From Paramoeba atlantica (Eukaryota; Discosea), in contig CDRNVI010000013.1 in the NCBI GenBank assembly GCA_977017575.1, positions 62,001 through 126,000 of the forward strand: a DNA stretch of 64,000 bases, in the 5' to 3' direction. The notes beneath the pieces were generated by a model. That model saw nothing but the letters and a program-made list of their open reading frames with translations. It was not told the origin of the DNA and did no database searches. Shown here piece after piece: positions 40,725-49,980 of this stretch (position 1 is the stretch's first letter; each line of letters begins with the position of its first letter). The translations under genes and the position numbers were made by a program.

Positions 40725-41814
40725 TAGTTAGTTAGTTATTATCCAGCCATTTGTCTGCGAACAGATGTGGCTGCCTCACTTCACGCGTAGGTCGCGTTGC
40801 CGGTGCTCCACGAGGGGAGTAATCTTCTAGCACGAGAGCGGTTGGCTCAATCATATAAGAAGACACCGGACTTTAGACAGAGATTCGAGGTGTTTTAAAG
40901 AGATGGTGTGGGGCGGACGACGACGCTTTGTCATTAGCTTCGCTCCCTTGCAAAATGGGGGGATTAGGCATAACTTCCACGATCCTGAAACATCGTTTCC
41001 TTTTCGACCTTTCTCGCAATTCTATTGATGAGCATGTCAAAACCATTGAAGCTCCGGTAGAATCAGAGGAAAAACGAAAAGCTAACAAGAACTCAGGGTC
41101 GCAGGGAGCGCGCACCAGCATGAAAAAAATGATGAAAAGTGAACATGAAAAAGTAGCCGCAGAGCTGAGCGGGAATCCTCGATTCGGGAACATCATGAAA
41201 AGATCGCAAGAGTCAAATTACCATCTATTCTCGACCAGCAACTATGTGAATCCTTACCTATTTAAACAAACCCTCACGATGCGTCTAGCGATAAGACTGG
41301 AGAATGCCCCAGAAACCGTTTCGTGCCCAGGATGTGGAACCATTGAATCACCGAGCAATATTATTCCACATGTGGCCGGCTGTTTGCGATGTGCAGGAAT
41401 GAATAGCACAAGGAAACACTCACACATCGTACGGTATTTATCTAACTTGTGTGCCAAAGCAGGGCTGCCATGCGCCATTGAGCCTCGTCTTTATTCATCC
41501 TTTTTCTGTACAAAGTGCAAATGTTCAATCTCACCCGAAGCCGCAGAAAGACACCCATGTCGCGCTAGAAGAATTAGATCAGGCCCGGATCTAGCAATAA
41601 TGTGGCCTGACGTAGGGGAAGTTTTATACGACGTGACAGTGATCCATACATGTTGCAGTGGATATCGTAAACAAAGCAGCAGAGCTCTTTTACAAAGTGC
41701 AGTGGAACGAAAACATCGGAAATATATAGTGGAAAAAGGTCTGGAACCAGAATATTTTCGATGTATAGCGGTAACAGACTGTGGGTTAATGTATGAAGAA
41801 ACGAAGAACCTAAT

Positions 41815-43740
41815 TTGCAACGCCACGAGGCATCTCTAAAAAGCTTCTTCTATCCCATCCAACGTGGAGTCCTACAGAAAAACGCGTGCGAAAGCATTGT
41901 TCACGAACTCCTCAAGGACCGCGATTCCGGACACACTATCCTGACAGTAGACTACTCGAACGCGTATAACACTCCACAAAGAGCGGCCATTGCACGGGCA
42001 CTGCAGCAAAACAGCGCTTTCAAACCATTCATGCGGATGTTCTACTGCGAATACGGCGACCCCTCGGACTTGCTTTTCTTTGCGAACAACCGCCTCCACA
42101 CTACGATAAAGAGCACGTCCGGGGTACGGCAAGGCTCTGCGCTTTCCTCTCTTTACTTTTGTGCACTACTACAAGGAGCGTTGGTGGAAGTCGCCGAGTT
42201 TTTCCCCGAGGTTAAAATCCGCGCCTATATGGATGATGTGACGATGTCGTCGAAAAACCGTCTTTCCCTAGAAGCAGCCTTCCTGCAGCTGCGTGAATTA
42301 TCATCCGACATTGGCCTCAATATCAACTTCTCGAAATCAGAATGGTTTGATCACGAAGCTACTAAGCAAAACAACGAACAATCATTGGCTCTCAGTTCTT
42401 TAGGGGTATCCAAGTGTGACAAAACTATCAAAATTCTTGGCGCCTACATTGGGCAACGTGCAGAGATAAGTGCTCTTCTCGTCCGAAAACTTGAGAAACA
42501 TCAATGTTTATTCCGCAGGCTACGAAAAATGGGTCCTAGCAACATCTCCCTCGCCATGCTGCAACGATGTGCACTCCCGCGAAACGATTATCACCTTCGA
42601 GTTCACCGACCGGCAGAATCCCTGGATATGGCACAAAGATTTGACACAGAAATTGCTGATATTGTAAAATATTGGTTCTTCGCAGATGACACTTCCATTC
42701 AACTAGCGTCACTACCGCAACACTTGGGTGGCCTTGGGCTAACTCCTTCTACTCTGAAGCAGCGATACTATTTTGACACCGCACGAAAATCTATTGATGA
42801 GCAACTAATTACCCCTAAAGCTCCGGTAGGTATTCGCATGTCGAAAGATCAAAACAGAGACACGAAACCCATGCAGCAAACAGCTCGAATACATGCATCC
42901 AAAGCCATAAAAAAAGAACAAAAAGATCTAGCAACAGACCTACGCAAAGACCCACGATTGGACTCCATTCTGAAGCGAACCACGACGTCATTTCGCCACC
43001 TACAATCCACTAGCGGATATGTGAATCCCTACCTTTTCCGATATACCATTATGACCAGGTTGGGAATCAAGCTTCCTTCGATGCCGGAAAGAGCCGAGTG
43101 CCCGGGTTGTGCTGCTGAGATGAGATCGGACGAAATCTTCCAACATATAATCGGATGCACAAAATGCGCAGGAATGAACGCAACAAGAAAGCATTCATCT
43201 CTTGTACGGTTCCTAGCAGATCTGTGCTCTAAAGCGGGCCTCCCCTCTGTGATTGAACCGCGCATGCATGCTTCCTTTTACTGCACAAAATGCAAAGCGC
43301 ACATTTCTCCAGAATCGATTGAGAAGCACCCTTGCCGTGCCCGAAGAATACGCTCTGGCCCCGACCTCGGTATTATGTGGCCACACATGGGTGACGTACC
43401 GTATGACATCACCGTAGTTCACACCGGAAGCTTAAGCTATCGGAAGATGACTGAAACACAGCTGTTGCAAAATGCGATTGAGAGGAAAAGGAAAAAGTAC
43501 GTTGAATCCGGCGGGATCGAAGAAGATTACTTTAAGTGCATTGCAATGACCGAAAGTGGTTCTTTGCACGAACACACACGGAATCTCATAGCCTCCCTCG
43601 CTAAGAGAGCGAACCTTAACGTTCCTGAAGTTCGTGAGGCATTTCAGCTTGAGATTGAAAAACTCAACGCTTATACAATTGTCTCACAGCTCCGTGACCT
43701 CCTACCGCGAGCTTCATGGCTCGGTTCCATGAAAGCTTGA
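41815..43740 (+). pseudogene. RELb-3 RT (palm) to endonuclease, open frame
   Basis: 641 codons without a stop: QRHEASLKSFFYPIQRGVLQ, TVDYSNAYNTPQR, GVRQGSALSSLYF, catalytic AYMDDVTMSS, KSEWFDHEA, ILGAYIGQRAEISALLVRKL, HLGGLGLTPSTLKQ, the knuckle CPGCAAEMRS...HIIGCTKC, ATRKHSSLV, and RARRIRSGPDLGIMW...DITVVHTG. The C-terminus EIEKLNAYTIVSQLRDLLP is the RELb signature. RT fingers and the N-terminal region are missing by 5' truncation. Confidence 0.85.
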
Positions 43741-43910
43741 AAAGGACGATAGGACACAAGTTTGCGTGATAATCTTTTTTTGTTGGTGTTTCAGAAATGC
43801 GAAATATGAGTTTACGATATGAAATTTAGGATACTATAACTAATTTTTTCGCCATAGGAAAAAGCTAGTAAACTGTATTGAAATAATACCCCCTTTTTGT
43901 TTAAAAAAAA
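41815..43910 (+). mobile_element. RELb-3: 5'-truncated CRE-like LINE with poly(A) tail
   Basis: Inserted in RELb-2 with the 8-bp duplication AACCTAAT and a tail ending TTTAAAAAAAA. The 3' UTR is 43741-43902 and AT-rich. The 5' end is truncated within RT just before the RNA-binding palm region. Confidence 0.85.
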
Positions 43911-44051
43911 AACCTAATCAAAACCCTGGCGAAAAGGGCTGAGCTTGATTTCCAAAACACGCGAGATTCCTTTCAACTAGAAATCGAGAAATTTGCAGCT
44001 TACACTGTCGTATCACAATTACGACAATACATCTCAGCAGAACAATGGCTA

Positions 44052-44241
44052 GGAGGCCTCAGCCATTGAAAAATAAAGTTCGCAAAAAGAACCCTTGTCA
44101 AGACCGCTTATTTTCCTCTGCGTAAAGTGGCAACTAAAAGAACATAGGAGGCCTCAGCCATTGAAAAATAAAGTTCGCAAAAAGAACCCGTGTCAAGACC
44201 GCTTATTTTCTCTGCGTAAAGTTGCAACTAAAAGAACATAC
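44052..44241 (+). repeat. 95-bp tandem duplication at the RELb-2 3' end
   Basis: Two units (44052-44146 and 44147-44241), each beginning GGAGGCCTCAGCCATTGA and including AGTTCGCAAAAAGAACC and the start of the 3' UTR, differ at a few positions. The stop codon region of RELb-2 is therefore duplicated. Confidence 0.85.
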
Positions 44242-44468
44242 CGCAAAATAATAATAGTGAGAGATTCGTTTTTATGCAATATACATATGGTATATATATA
44301 TGCGCAAGTCCACGTCAATTCCAACAGCAACAACAACGCCTAAAGTCCAAAACAATCATGCGGTAAATTATTCCCTAAAAATCTGTAAATAATACCTCAA
44401 AAAAAAGCAACGAGCAAACAAACTACAACCTAAAACCGGATGGATTAGATGATCTTTGTTTTTGTTTG
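44242..44468. other. AT-rich non-coding gap
   Basis: No gene seen. It contains short A-runs, AACAGCAACAACAACG and TGTTTTTGTTT just before RELa-6. It may be the remaining 3' UTR of RELb-2 or of SLR-2. Confidence 0.4.
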
Positions 44469-44945
44469 GAACCGCATCATTCCATCGCAGCGGGCCAGAC
44501 TTAGCAATTTACTGGGCGTCCGGTGAGATATTCTATGACCTCACTATCATAAATGAAATATCCAAGACGAATCTCGGTAAACGGAGCAATCAGCTAATGC
44601 AGTAAGCCGAAAAACACAAAGTCGACACGTATGTTAACTCGGATCTAATACCTCATGAAAAATTTACATGCGTATCAATACTCGCCGGGGGAGCAATGAA
44701 CAAAAGTGGCCTGGCTCTCCTGAAATCTCTGGCCGATGCTAGCGGGCGTGATCGCGATATCGTTGTGCAAGATTTCATAATGCACCTCCAGGAGTTAAAC
44801 GGCACTGTGCTGTGTTCTCAAATGAGCAAAGCACTATCGTAGGTCAAATATTAAATATATAGAATTATAAGATTTAGCTTACAAAGACGCGTAAGCTTAG
44901 TTAGAACTACCCCCATACAATGGGGGGTAGCGCCAATACGAAATA
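44469..44945 (+). pseudogene. RELa-6: endonuclease C-terminal fragment with conserved 3' hairpins
   Basis: The frame GTASFHRSGPDLAIYWASGE then IFYDLTIINEISKTNLGKRS encodes the nuclease core and the C-terminus LQELNGTVLCSQMSKALS. One in-frame TAA lies near 44604 (LMQ-stop-AEKHK). The 3' UTR repeats the RELa-5 pattern: AGCTTACAAAGACGCGTAAGC (44876-44896), CTACCCCC-loop-GGGGGGTAG (44907-44930) and CGCCAATACGAAA. It is closest to RELa-5. Confidence 0.75.
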
Positions 44946-45034
44946 CTTATAGACATTTCCAGGTTAGCGTATTTATTTATCTATTTATCTATTTATTTAT
45001 TCATTTACTTGTAAGTTCTGTTCTAGTTATTTTT

Positions 45035-45125
45035 GGAGGTAGTTTCTCTCACGAGAGAAGGGGGGAAGGTGATGTTTCGCCCGTGGCTTCCTGTCATAGG
45101 ATTTCACAGGAGAAATGCCTCCAAG
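45035..45125 (+). ncRNA. Conserved multi-stem 3' UTR element, copy 2
   Basis: Same blocks as 38202-38317 in a more compact form: GGAGGTAGTTTCTCTC-ACG-AGAGAAGGGGGGAAGG, GTGGCTTCCTGTCATAGG, ATTTCACAGGAGAAATGCCTCC (split here into its pairing parts). The outer stem GGAGG/CCTCC is perfect in this copy. It is not attached to a recognisable ORF. The upstream 44946-45034 is AT-rich with TATTTATCTATT repeats. Confidence 0.5.
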
Positions 45126-45130
45126 ATCAT

Positions 45131-45174
45131 TTTGTTAAGACCTTTGTTTTTATTAAGACCTGTGTTTTTATTAA
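45131..45174. repeat. Short 18-bp satellite relic
   Basis: About 2.5 units of AAGACCTTTGTTTTTATT, intermediate between type 1 and type 2 satellites. It directly follows the conserved 3' UTR element. Confidence 0.7.
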
Positions 45175-45341
45175 GAAAAAAAAATAACAATAACAATATT
45201 CACTGGGTAAAAAAAAATAATCCTGGTATTGATTTTCTTTTTTTTCTTTTTTTTTAAAATATTTGTGGTGCATTTGTAGGAATTTGGAGTATGCCAGACG
45301 CATACGTTTAAACTTTAATATAATAAAATAATACAGACATT

Positions 45342-45444
45342 ACCCTAGTTATTTGATGCCTTGTTTTATTGGCATTGGGCAAATCCATCTATAGGAAAGG
45401 TGTAATGCCCTAGTTCTTTAGCATCTTGCTATTTTGATGCCGGG
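45342..45444 (-). ncRNA. Two copies of a covarying hairpin motif in SLR-2
   Basis: Plus-strand copies at 45342-45380 (stem GATGCC/GGCATT) and 45407-45444 (stem GCATC/GATGC) share CCCTAGTT, then stem, then TTG-T-TT loop, then the stem's other arm, then GGGC or GGGT. The outer CCC/GGG can pair too. The same framework with three other stems occurs in HPS-1. The minus strand is assigned from the SL head. Confidence 0.65.
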
Positions 45445-45534
45445 TACCTCCTTTCGTAAGCTTTCTAGTTCGCTTACATATATAAATTCTGACGGTGGGC
45501 TGTCCTCGTCTCCACCCGCCCCACGTCCCAGCAT
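45418..45534 (-). CDS. Possible 38-aa ORF in SLR-2
   Basis: The first ATG after the SL-like end, MLGRGAGGDEDSPPSEFIYV, ends at 45418 and overlaps the first hairpin motif. It has no recognised domain. Its position behind an SL head makes translation possible, but the length is near chance. Confidence 0.25.
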   Translation of the reverse strand: MLGRGAGGDEDSPPSEFIYVSELESLRKEVPGIKIARC

Positions 45535-45582
45535 GCACGCAAATTTGATGGCGTAAAAAAAAAAAAGAAGCAACAAGATACA

Positions 45583-46438
45583 GAAACATGGTAGGTAAAT
45601 CCGGGTGAAGTGCACGCAGCTTCTCAATCGTTTGGGTGTCGTTTAGGGTTCTGGGTGTAACTTCTTGATCAAGAAGGCGAGTTGCTTTTGAGACGCAGCC
45701 GTCGATCACTAGGCTTGTTGCTTTCTTGATGGCGCGTTTATCCGAGACAGTATCTGGGCCGTTGTATACGAGGTTCCGTGACTGTGATGAATCCGAGTGT
45801 TCTGATTTCGTGTCGCAGTCCGTTTGCAAGATGTCCAGCGGCCGACGACGGCGGCGTCTTCCGTTTGCTTTCCGGATAGTCGCTAACGAGTATTTCATTG
45901 CAGACAAGGTCCGGTGCCATATGCGATTGCGCTGGGGGTATTGACATTCCGCGTAGTCACGTACAATATCACGGTAGATGGCAATCACACTCGGTATGAA
46001 TTCAGGTGATACCGTTCGGAGTGTGGGCATAGGTTCCAGATCTAGGTCATCCTCAGTGTGTTGGAAAGTCGGGCGACAGTTTTCTTGAGCAGATTCTGTA
46101 GTTGCATCCTTCGGAATCACGGGTTCTTTGTCCCAGTGTACCTTGTATACGCGTACGCTCGAGTGCGGCGGAATGTGTCCTTCGAACTTTTCACCTGGCT
46201 TATAGCCGTGTATTCCGCGGTACTCCATGGTTAACTTGCATGTATTTTTCTGCTTGCGACGTTCTTTGACGGTTCCGCGGGATATGTTTGCTGACGACGA
46301 ACAATCGAAGTTCCAGGCCACTAAGCATTCATCCCCAACTCGTGCCGTACGTGCCATCTTTTGTAATTCCTCCGACGAGATTGGAAATTGCGTTTTGGGA
46401 TCGATAGTACGCAACATGTAGTCGACCCTAGCACCCAT
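45583..46438 (-). pseudogene. RELa-4 barrel-like domain to RT start
   Basis: Open frame from GARVDYMLRTIDPKTQFPIS through the barrel-like domain (CLVAWNFDCSSSANISRGTV...GHIPPHSSVRVYKVHWD), PTLRTVSPEFIPSVIAIYRD, IWHRTLSAMKYSLATIRKAN, the basic GRRRRRRPLD, KRAIKKATSLVIDGCVSKAT, to LHPDLPTMF, where SLR-2 is inserted. Confidence 0.8.
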
Positions 46439-46483
46439 ACAGTTTCTGTACCTTGTTGATTTCTTTTCTATATCGACTTTTTA

Positions 46484-48150
46484 ATGTTCACCCGACAAGC
46501 GTACAGAACACGTAGGGAGGACTTTGAAACGTCGACGCCACAGAACATGGAAGCGAAACAAATGGACATCTGTTCCACTCGAATTGACAAATCCGGAGAA
46601 GCACAGGAGCCTCACTACAAGAGTGCACAGGAATCCTTTGTGAAGCCGAAGAAAACACCAAGAATTCGGGTTGTCATGCAGAGCTCTGGCAGACCGCTGT
46701 CATCAAATTGGGCAGATCATGAAATGCATGATTTCGAATCGCGACATATCCCATCTAGCCATCGATCGGCTCGGAATCATGAGAAAAGCTGTGAAGTCGA
46801 TTCCTCGGAAAGCTGCGATTCACCGAGTGAAGTTTCTGAGGAAGGACACGACTCGGATACTATGTCGTTGGATGGTGAAAAAGAAGGCATCAATTGCATT
46901 GGTTTCTCCAAGGCCCCAGATCAGGTACACAACATAATAAACGAGTGGGGCAAAGGCACAACCGGTGCGATTCAATGGAGCTTTCGAAGAATCAGTGAGA
47001 AATATAGTTCCGTTGGAGAAGTCGTTAAGAGGACGGTCCGGAAAGGCATCGTGAAACTCAAAATAGCTTACAAACCTTGCGTCGGACATGAGGGGCCCTC
47101 AGGCTTTCTTTTTCTTCCCCAATCAGACAAAATAAGAATTTGGTCAATCCGTACGATAAGCGTCAACAAAGTGCCGGCATTAGGGACGGTAACGCTCGAA
47201 GAAGGTACCGATGAAGAGCCAGAGGACCTCGGCAATGACCTTAAACGTGACTTAGAACCTCTACCAACGATGGCTCAAATAGATCCCTCTTTTGCGGTAC
47301 ATGTAGTCGCCATCTTCCGCGCCATTGTTAAAGAATATCCAAAGTCCTCGATGGAGTCAGAGAAAACAAGAATTTGGCATAAACTCCTCAATGAGCCAAG
47401 AGATTCTTTAGCAACAGTACGGAACAAGTTGCAAAGACGTCCGAGCTCCGCAAAAATGCGCAAAAACTTTGAACACATGGAAGCGGGAGAACATCTTAGT
47501 GAGGCACAACGTCTGGAATTGGAAATCGACCGTCGCTCGATAAGGAATGCACTACAAGCGGCCAAGGCGGACAACCTCAGCAAGGCAACAAGAATTCTAG
47601 ACAATATATACAAAGATTCATTCCTCAATGCTGATGAGAAGTCGAACAAGCTTAGCGACCTTCACCCCAAAGGTCCCTTACCACAAAACATCGATGGAGA
47701 CTTCCCTCGAATCGGGGTAGTTGATCAATCGAAGTTGCGTCAAGCGACGGCAAGGCTATCAAAAGGATCATCGCCAGGGCCCACAGGATTCAGTGAAAAC
47801 ATGATGAGACTTCTGGTAGAGGATGAGGAATCGTGTCTCGCACTCTGTCACATGTTCCGCGACGTCATCAACGGAGATCTCGCAGAAAACGTTCGTCAAC
47901 GCCTAACTCGCTGCAGGATCATCGCGTTAGCAAAACCTCAGAACGGGATACGACCAGTGGCAATGGGAGACACTATCCTCAAGATCTGCGGAACGATTCT
48001 TTTAATGCGACACAGCAATACAGTGGAGAAATTTTTCCAGCCAGTGCAGCGAGGTATTCTTCAACGGAATGCGTGTGAATCAATAGTTCATGAGCTTTTG
48101 GACGAACACGACGCCGGCTACACGATTCTCACAGTGGATTTTAAGAATGA
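46484..48150 (+). pseudogene. RELb-4 N-terminal region, barrel-like domain and RT to motif A
   Basis: Acidic/serine-rich N-terminus (SSESCDSPSEVSEEGHDSDT), barrel-like domain (AIQWSFRRISEKYSSVGEVV...FLFLPQSDKIRIWSIR), LEPLPTMAQIDPSFAVHVVA, IWHKLLNEPRDSLATVRN, KGSSPGPTGFSENMM, QNGIRPVAMGDTILK and TVDFKN. HPS-1 interrupts at the KN codons of motif A. The frame is open throughout. Confidence 0.85.
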
Positions 48151-48657
48151 TGATGATGATGATGAATTAGGCAATATATCTCCGAGGAGATGTTACCTCC
48201 CTAGAACAAGCCTCCCCTTATCGCTTGCTAGGAGCTGTGCCACGCAGCACGCAAGTCAAATCCGAAGATTTGACCTGATCGAGCGCGAGCAGCCAGCTTA
48301 TCTTTTTTTATCCCCTTTTATATACTACAAGAAAATATTCTTTATGAAAAAACACTTCTTTTGAAGTGAAAAACACAACACACTCCAAAGATTATGCTGA
48401 ATGACACCCACCCTAGTTTCTTAGTACCTTGTTATATCCGGTACCGGGCGGTGTCATTCTCACGCTGCGATGTCTGGGTGACCGTTACCCTAGTTATTTT
48501 GTGCCTTGTTTTGTTGGCACCGGGTAGTGTCGTCCGCGGGACCTTGATCGTACCCACCCTAGGTATGTAGCGTCTTGTTGTGCGACGCCGGGTGAGTTAG
48601 CTAGGGAAGCTGGGGTCGCTACGCCCCATCATTCGACAAAAGTCGAATGCCCTGACA
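48150..48657 (-). mobile_element. HPS-1: 508-bp structured, hairpin-rich SINE-like element
   Basis: Flanked by the perfect 15-bp duplication TGGATTTTAAGAATG (48135-48149 and 48658-48672). On the minus strand it ends in a (CAT)n tail, so it moved as a LINE-mobilised transcript. It has no ORF of note. It has an exceptional density of perfect stems: CATTCGAC-TTTT-GTCGAATG near its 5' end (48630-48649), GTCAAATC-TTCG-GATTTGAC (48255-48274), CACTTC-AAAA-GAAGTG, and three copies of the covarying motif (48410-48448, 48486-48525, 48556-48593). The first of these is enclosed by GAATGACACC/GGTGTCATTC. I recognise no tRNA, 5S or 7SL promoter, and it matches no family I know. Confidence 0.8.
48410..48593 (-). 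ncRNA. Array of three covarying hairpins in HPS-1
   Basis: On the plus strand each unit reads ACCCTAG-T..., a 5-bp stem, a TTGTT-containing loop, the stem's partner, then CCGGG(T/C). Stems are GTACC/GGTAC, GTGCC/GGCAC and GCGTC/GACGC: all pairs are retained while the bases differ. Flanking ACCC/GGGT can pair as an outer stem. Together with the two units in SLR-2 there are five independent stems. Confidence 0.7.
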
Positions 48658-49785
48658 TGGATTTTAAGAATGCCTACAACACACCGCATCGTACTGCAAT
48701 TGCTCAAGCCCTACTACAACAGCCTTCGATCTTCAAACCTTTCATGAGAATGTTTCACCTAGAATACGGCAAGCCTTCAGATCTCCTTTTCTTCGCAAAC
48801 AATTCGTTACACTCCGTGATTGAAAGTTCTTGTGGGGTCAGACAAGGGTCCGCCCTATCCTCGCTCTACTTTTGTGCGTTACTGCAGGGTCCTTTGAAGG
48901 AAGTCGCCAGTCTTTACCCGGAGGTCAAGATAAGAGCATATCAGGACGACGTGACAATGAGTTCAACAAATTCGACATCCCTAGCAGCAGCATTCCTCCA
49001 TTTGCGAGAATCAACTCAGGATTTGAACCTAGAAATCAATTTCAACAAGTGCGAATGGTTTAAGTCTTCAAAGACACAAGAATTTGACGCTTCACCTCTA
49101 CGAACGCTGGGAGTTAAAAAGTGTGAGGATTCAATCAAGGTTCTAGGGGGATACATCGGCAGAGATAAAATAGTAGAAGAGAAGCTCCTCGAGAAAATGT
49201 CAAAACACGAATGCCTGTTTCGAAGGTTGCGCATCATGGGTCCGAGCAATTTGTCATTAGCAATTCTAAAACGATGCACAGTGCCGCGTCAAGATTACTA
49301 CCTTAGAGTGCACAAACCAGTGGCAACCCTTTCATTGGCAGAAGAGTTCGACAAAGAAATTCAATCTGTCATGATGAAATGGTGCGGAGCGAACGGTGAC
49401 TCCTTAAAACTTGCCACTTTGCCATGCAAGTTGGGAGGTTTAGGTATTATTTCGACTGTTGTGAAGCAACGTTACTTTTTTGAGGCCTCGCGGAAATCTA
49501 TCGAAGAGCTTTTCAAACCCACTAACGCTCCAGTAGGTTGCACGGGAACTCAGACGAGTCAGAGCCTCATGAAGAGTCAGAATCAAGCATCACGCACTCA
49601 ACTAAAGAAACAAATGAAAAGCGAACACGAAACACTGGCAACAAAACTGAACGAAAATCCCAGCATTGCTCGCATCACGAAGAGGTCAAAAGAATCCAAC
49701 GTGCATTTGGACTCGGCGCACAACTACGTAAACCCCTATCTTTTCAAATACACGTTAATGATGAGACTAGGTGTCAGCATCACAA
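48658..49785 (+). pseudogene. RELb-4 RT from motif A to the start of the endonuclease region
   Basis: Resumes at MDFKNAYNTPHRTAIAQAL, then GVRQGSALSSLYF, catalytic AYQDDVTMSS (Q where RELb-1 has M), KCEWFKSSKTQ, VLGGYIGRDKIVEEKLLEKM, MGPSNLSLAILKRCTVPRQD, CKLGGLGIISTVVKQRYFF, NYVNPYLFKYTLMMRLGVSI. It is cut before the zinc knuckle. Confidence 0.8.
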
Positions 49786-49879
49786 AAGCGAGTCTCTTCT
49801 TCCGGCGTGTGGGGGGAAGCGACTGGACGACGGGAGCTACCCCCGTCTCCTTCGCTTTGGCACGCGTGAGCATGCCCAT
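49786..49879 (-). pseudogene. RELa-4 N-terminal stub
   Basis: MGMLTRAKAKETGVAPVVQS followed by PTRRKKRLAF, the RELa N-terminal signature. Upstream (49880-49905) is a T-rich leader but no SL match. RELb-4 sequence begins immediately downstream. Confidence 0.75.
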
Positions 49880-49905
49880 TTCAAAGAAAAAGAGTAGGAA
49901 CGATG

Positions 49906-49980
49906 GTCTTACAAAAAACGATGGTCTTTTTTTTTTGTCTTAATAAAAAACGTTGTCTTAATAAAAAACGTTGTCTTAAG
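49906..49980. repeat. Degenerate 18-bp satellite relic
   Basis: About four units related to AAGACAACGTTTTTTATT on the minus strand, with an 11-base T-run on the plus strand. It lies between the RELa-4 start and the SDR-4 end. Confidence 0.65.

Larger units (their letters stand above)
40893..44068 (+). pseudogene. RELb-2: RT thumb and endonuclease fragment, opened by RELb-3
   Basis: Starts at VLKRWCGADDDALSLASLPC and shows KMGGLGITSTILKHRF, the knuckle CPGCGTIESP...HVAGCLRC, STRKHSHIV, PCRARRIRSGPDLAIMW...DVTVIHTC. It stops at ETKNLI (41814). The C-terminus resumes at 43919 (KTLAKRAELDFQNTRDSFQL ... EKFAAYTVVSQLRQYI) and ends at 44068. The 8-bp duplication AACCTAAT (41807-41814 and 43911-43918) marks the RELb-3 insertion. 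Each block is open. Confidence 0.8.
40725..45582 (-). mobile_element. SLR-2: SL-headed non-autonomous retroelement, opened by several REL elements
   Basis: The two ends are recognised by the duplication GAAACATGGT. The 5' end (minus strand, 45586 downward) begins TTTCTGTATCTTGTTG, an SL-like end with one change, followed by a T-rich leader, a 38-codon ORF and two copies of the covarying hairpin motif. The 3' end is a (TAAC)n tail at 40724-40737, preceded by about 155 bp (40738-40892) containing AGCCATTTGTCTG-CGAA-CAGATGTGGCT. Everything between (RELb-2, RELb-3, RELa-6 and others) is later insertion or unassigned. It encodes no RT. Confidence 0.6.
46439..49785 (+). mobile_element. RELb-4: SL-headed CRE-like LINE, opened by HPS-1 and truncated at its 3' side
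   Basis: Begins with ACAGTTTCTGTACCTTGTTG (46439-46458), the last 20 nt of the SL-like sequence, then a 25-nt T-rich 5' UTR and the ATG at 46484. The 508-bp HPS-1 splits the RT. It ends abruptly at MMRLGVSIT (49785), where the RELa-4 N-terminus begins on the other strand, so its endonuclease is lost. Loss of a 3' end is unusual for a LINE and points to later deletion or recombination. Confidence 0.75.
38340..49879 (-). mobile_element. RELa-4: CRE-like LINE spread over 11.5 kb by nested insertions
   Basis: Minus-strand order: N-terminus 49879-49786, gap filled by RELb-4, 46438-45583 (barrel-like domain to RT start), SLR-2 insertion, 40724-40561 (early RT), RELa-5 insertion, 38641-38340 (RT to NKRHENGG). 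Two junctions carry target duplications: GAAACATGGT (40715-40724 and 45583-45592) around SLR-2, and TGGCACAAA (38633-38641 and 40552-40560) around RELa-5. The 3' half is missing. About 300-400 residues are also missing at the RELb-4 junction, so a deletion accompanied that event. Confidence 0.75.
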
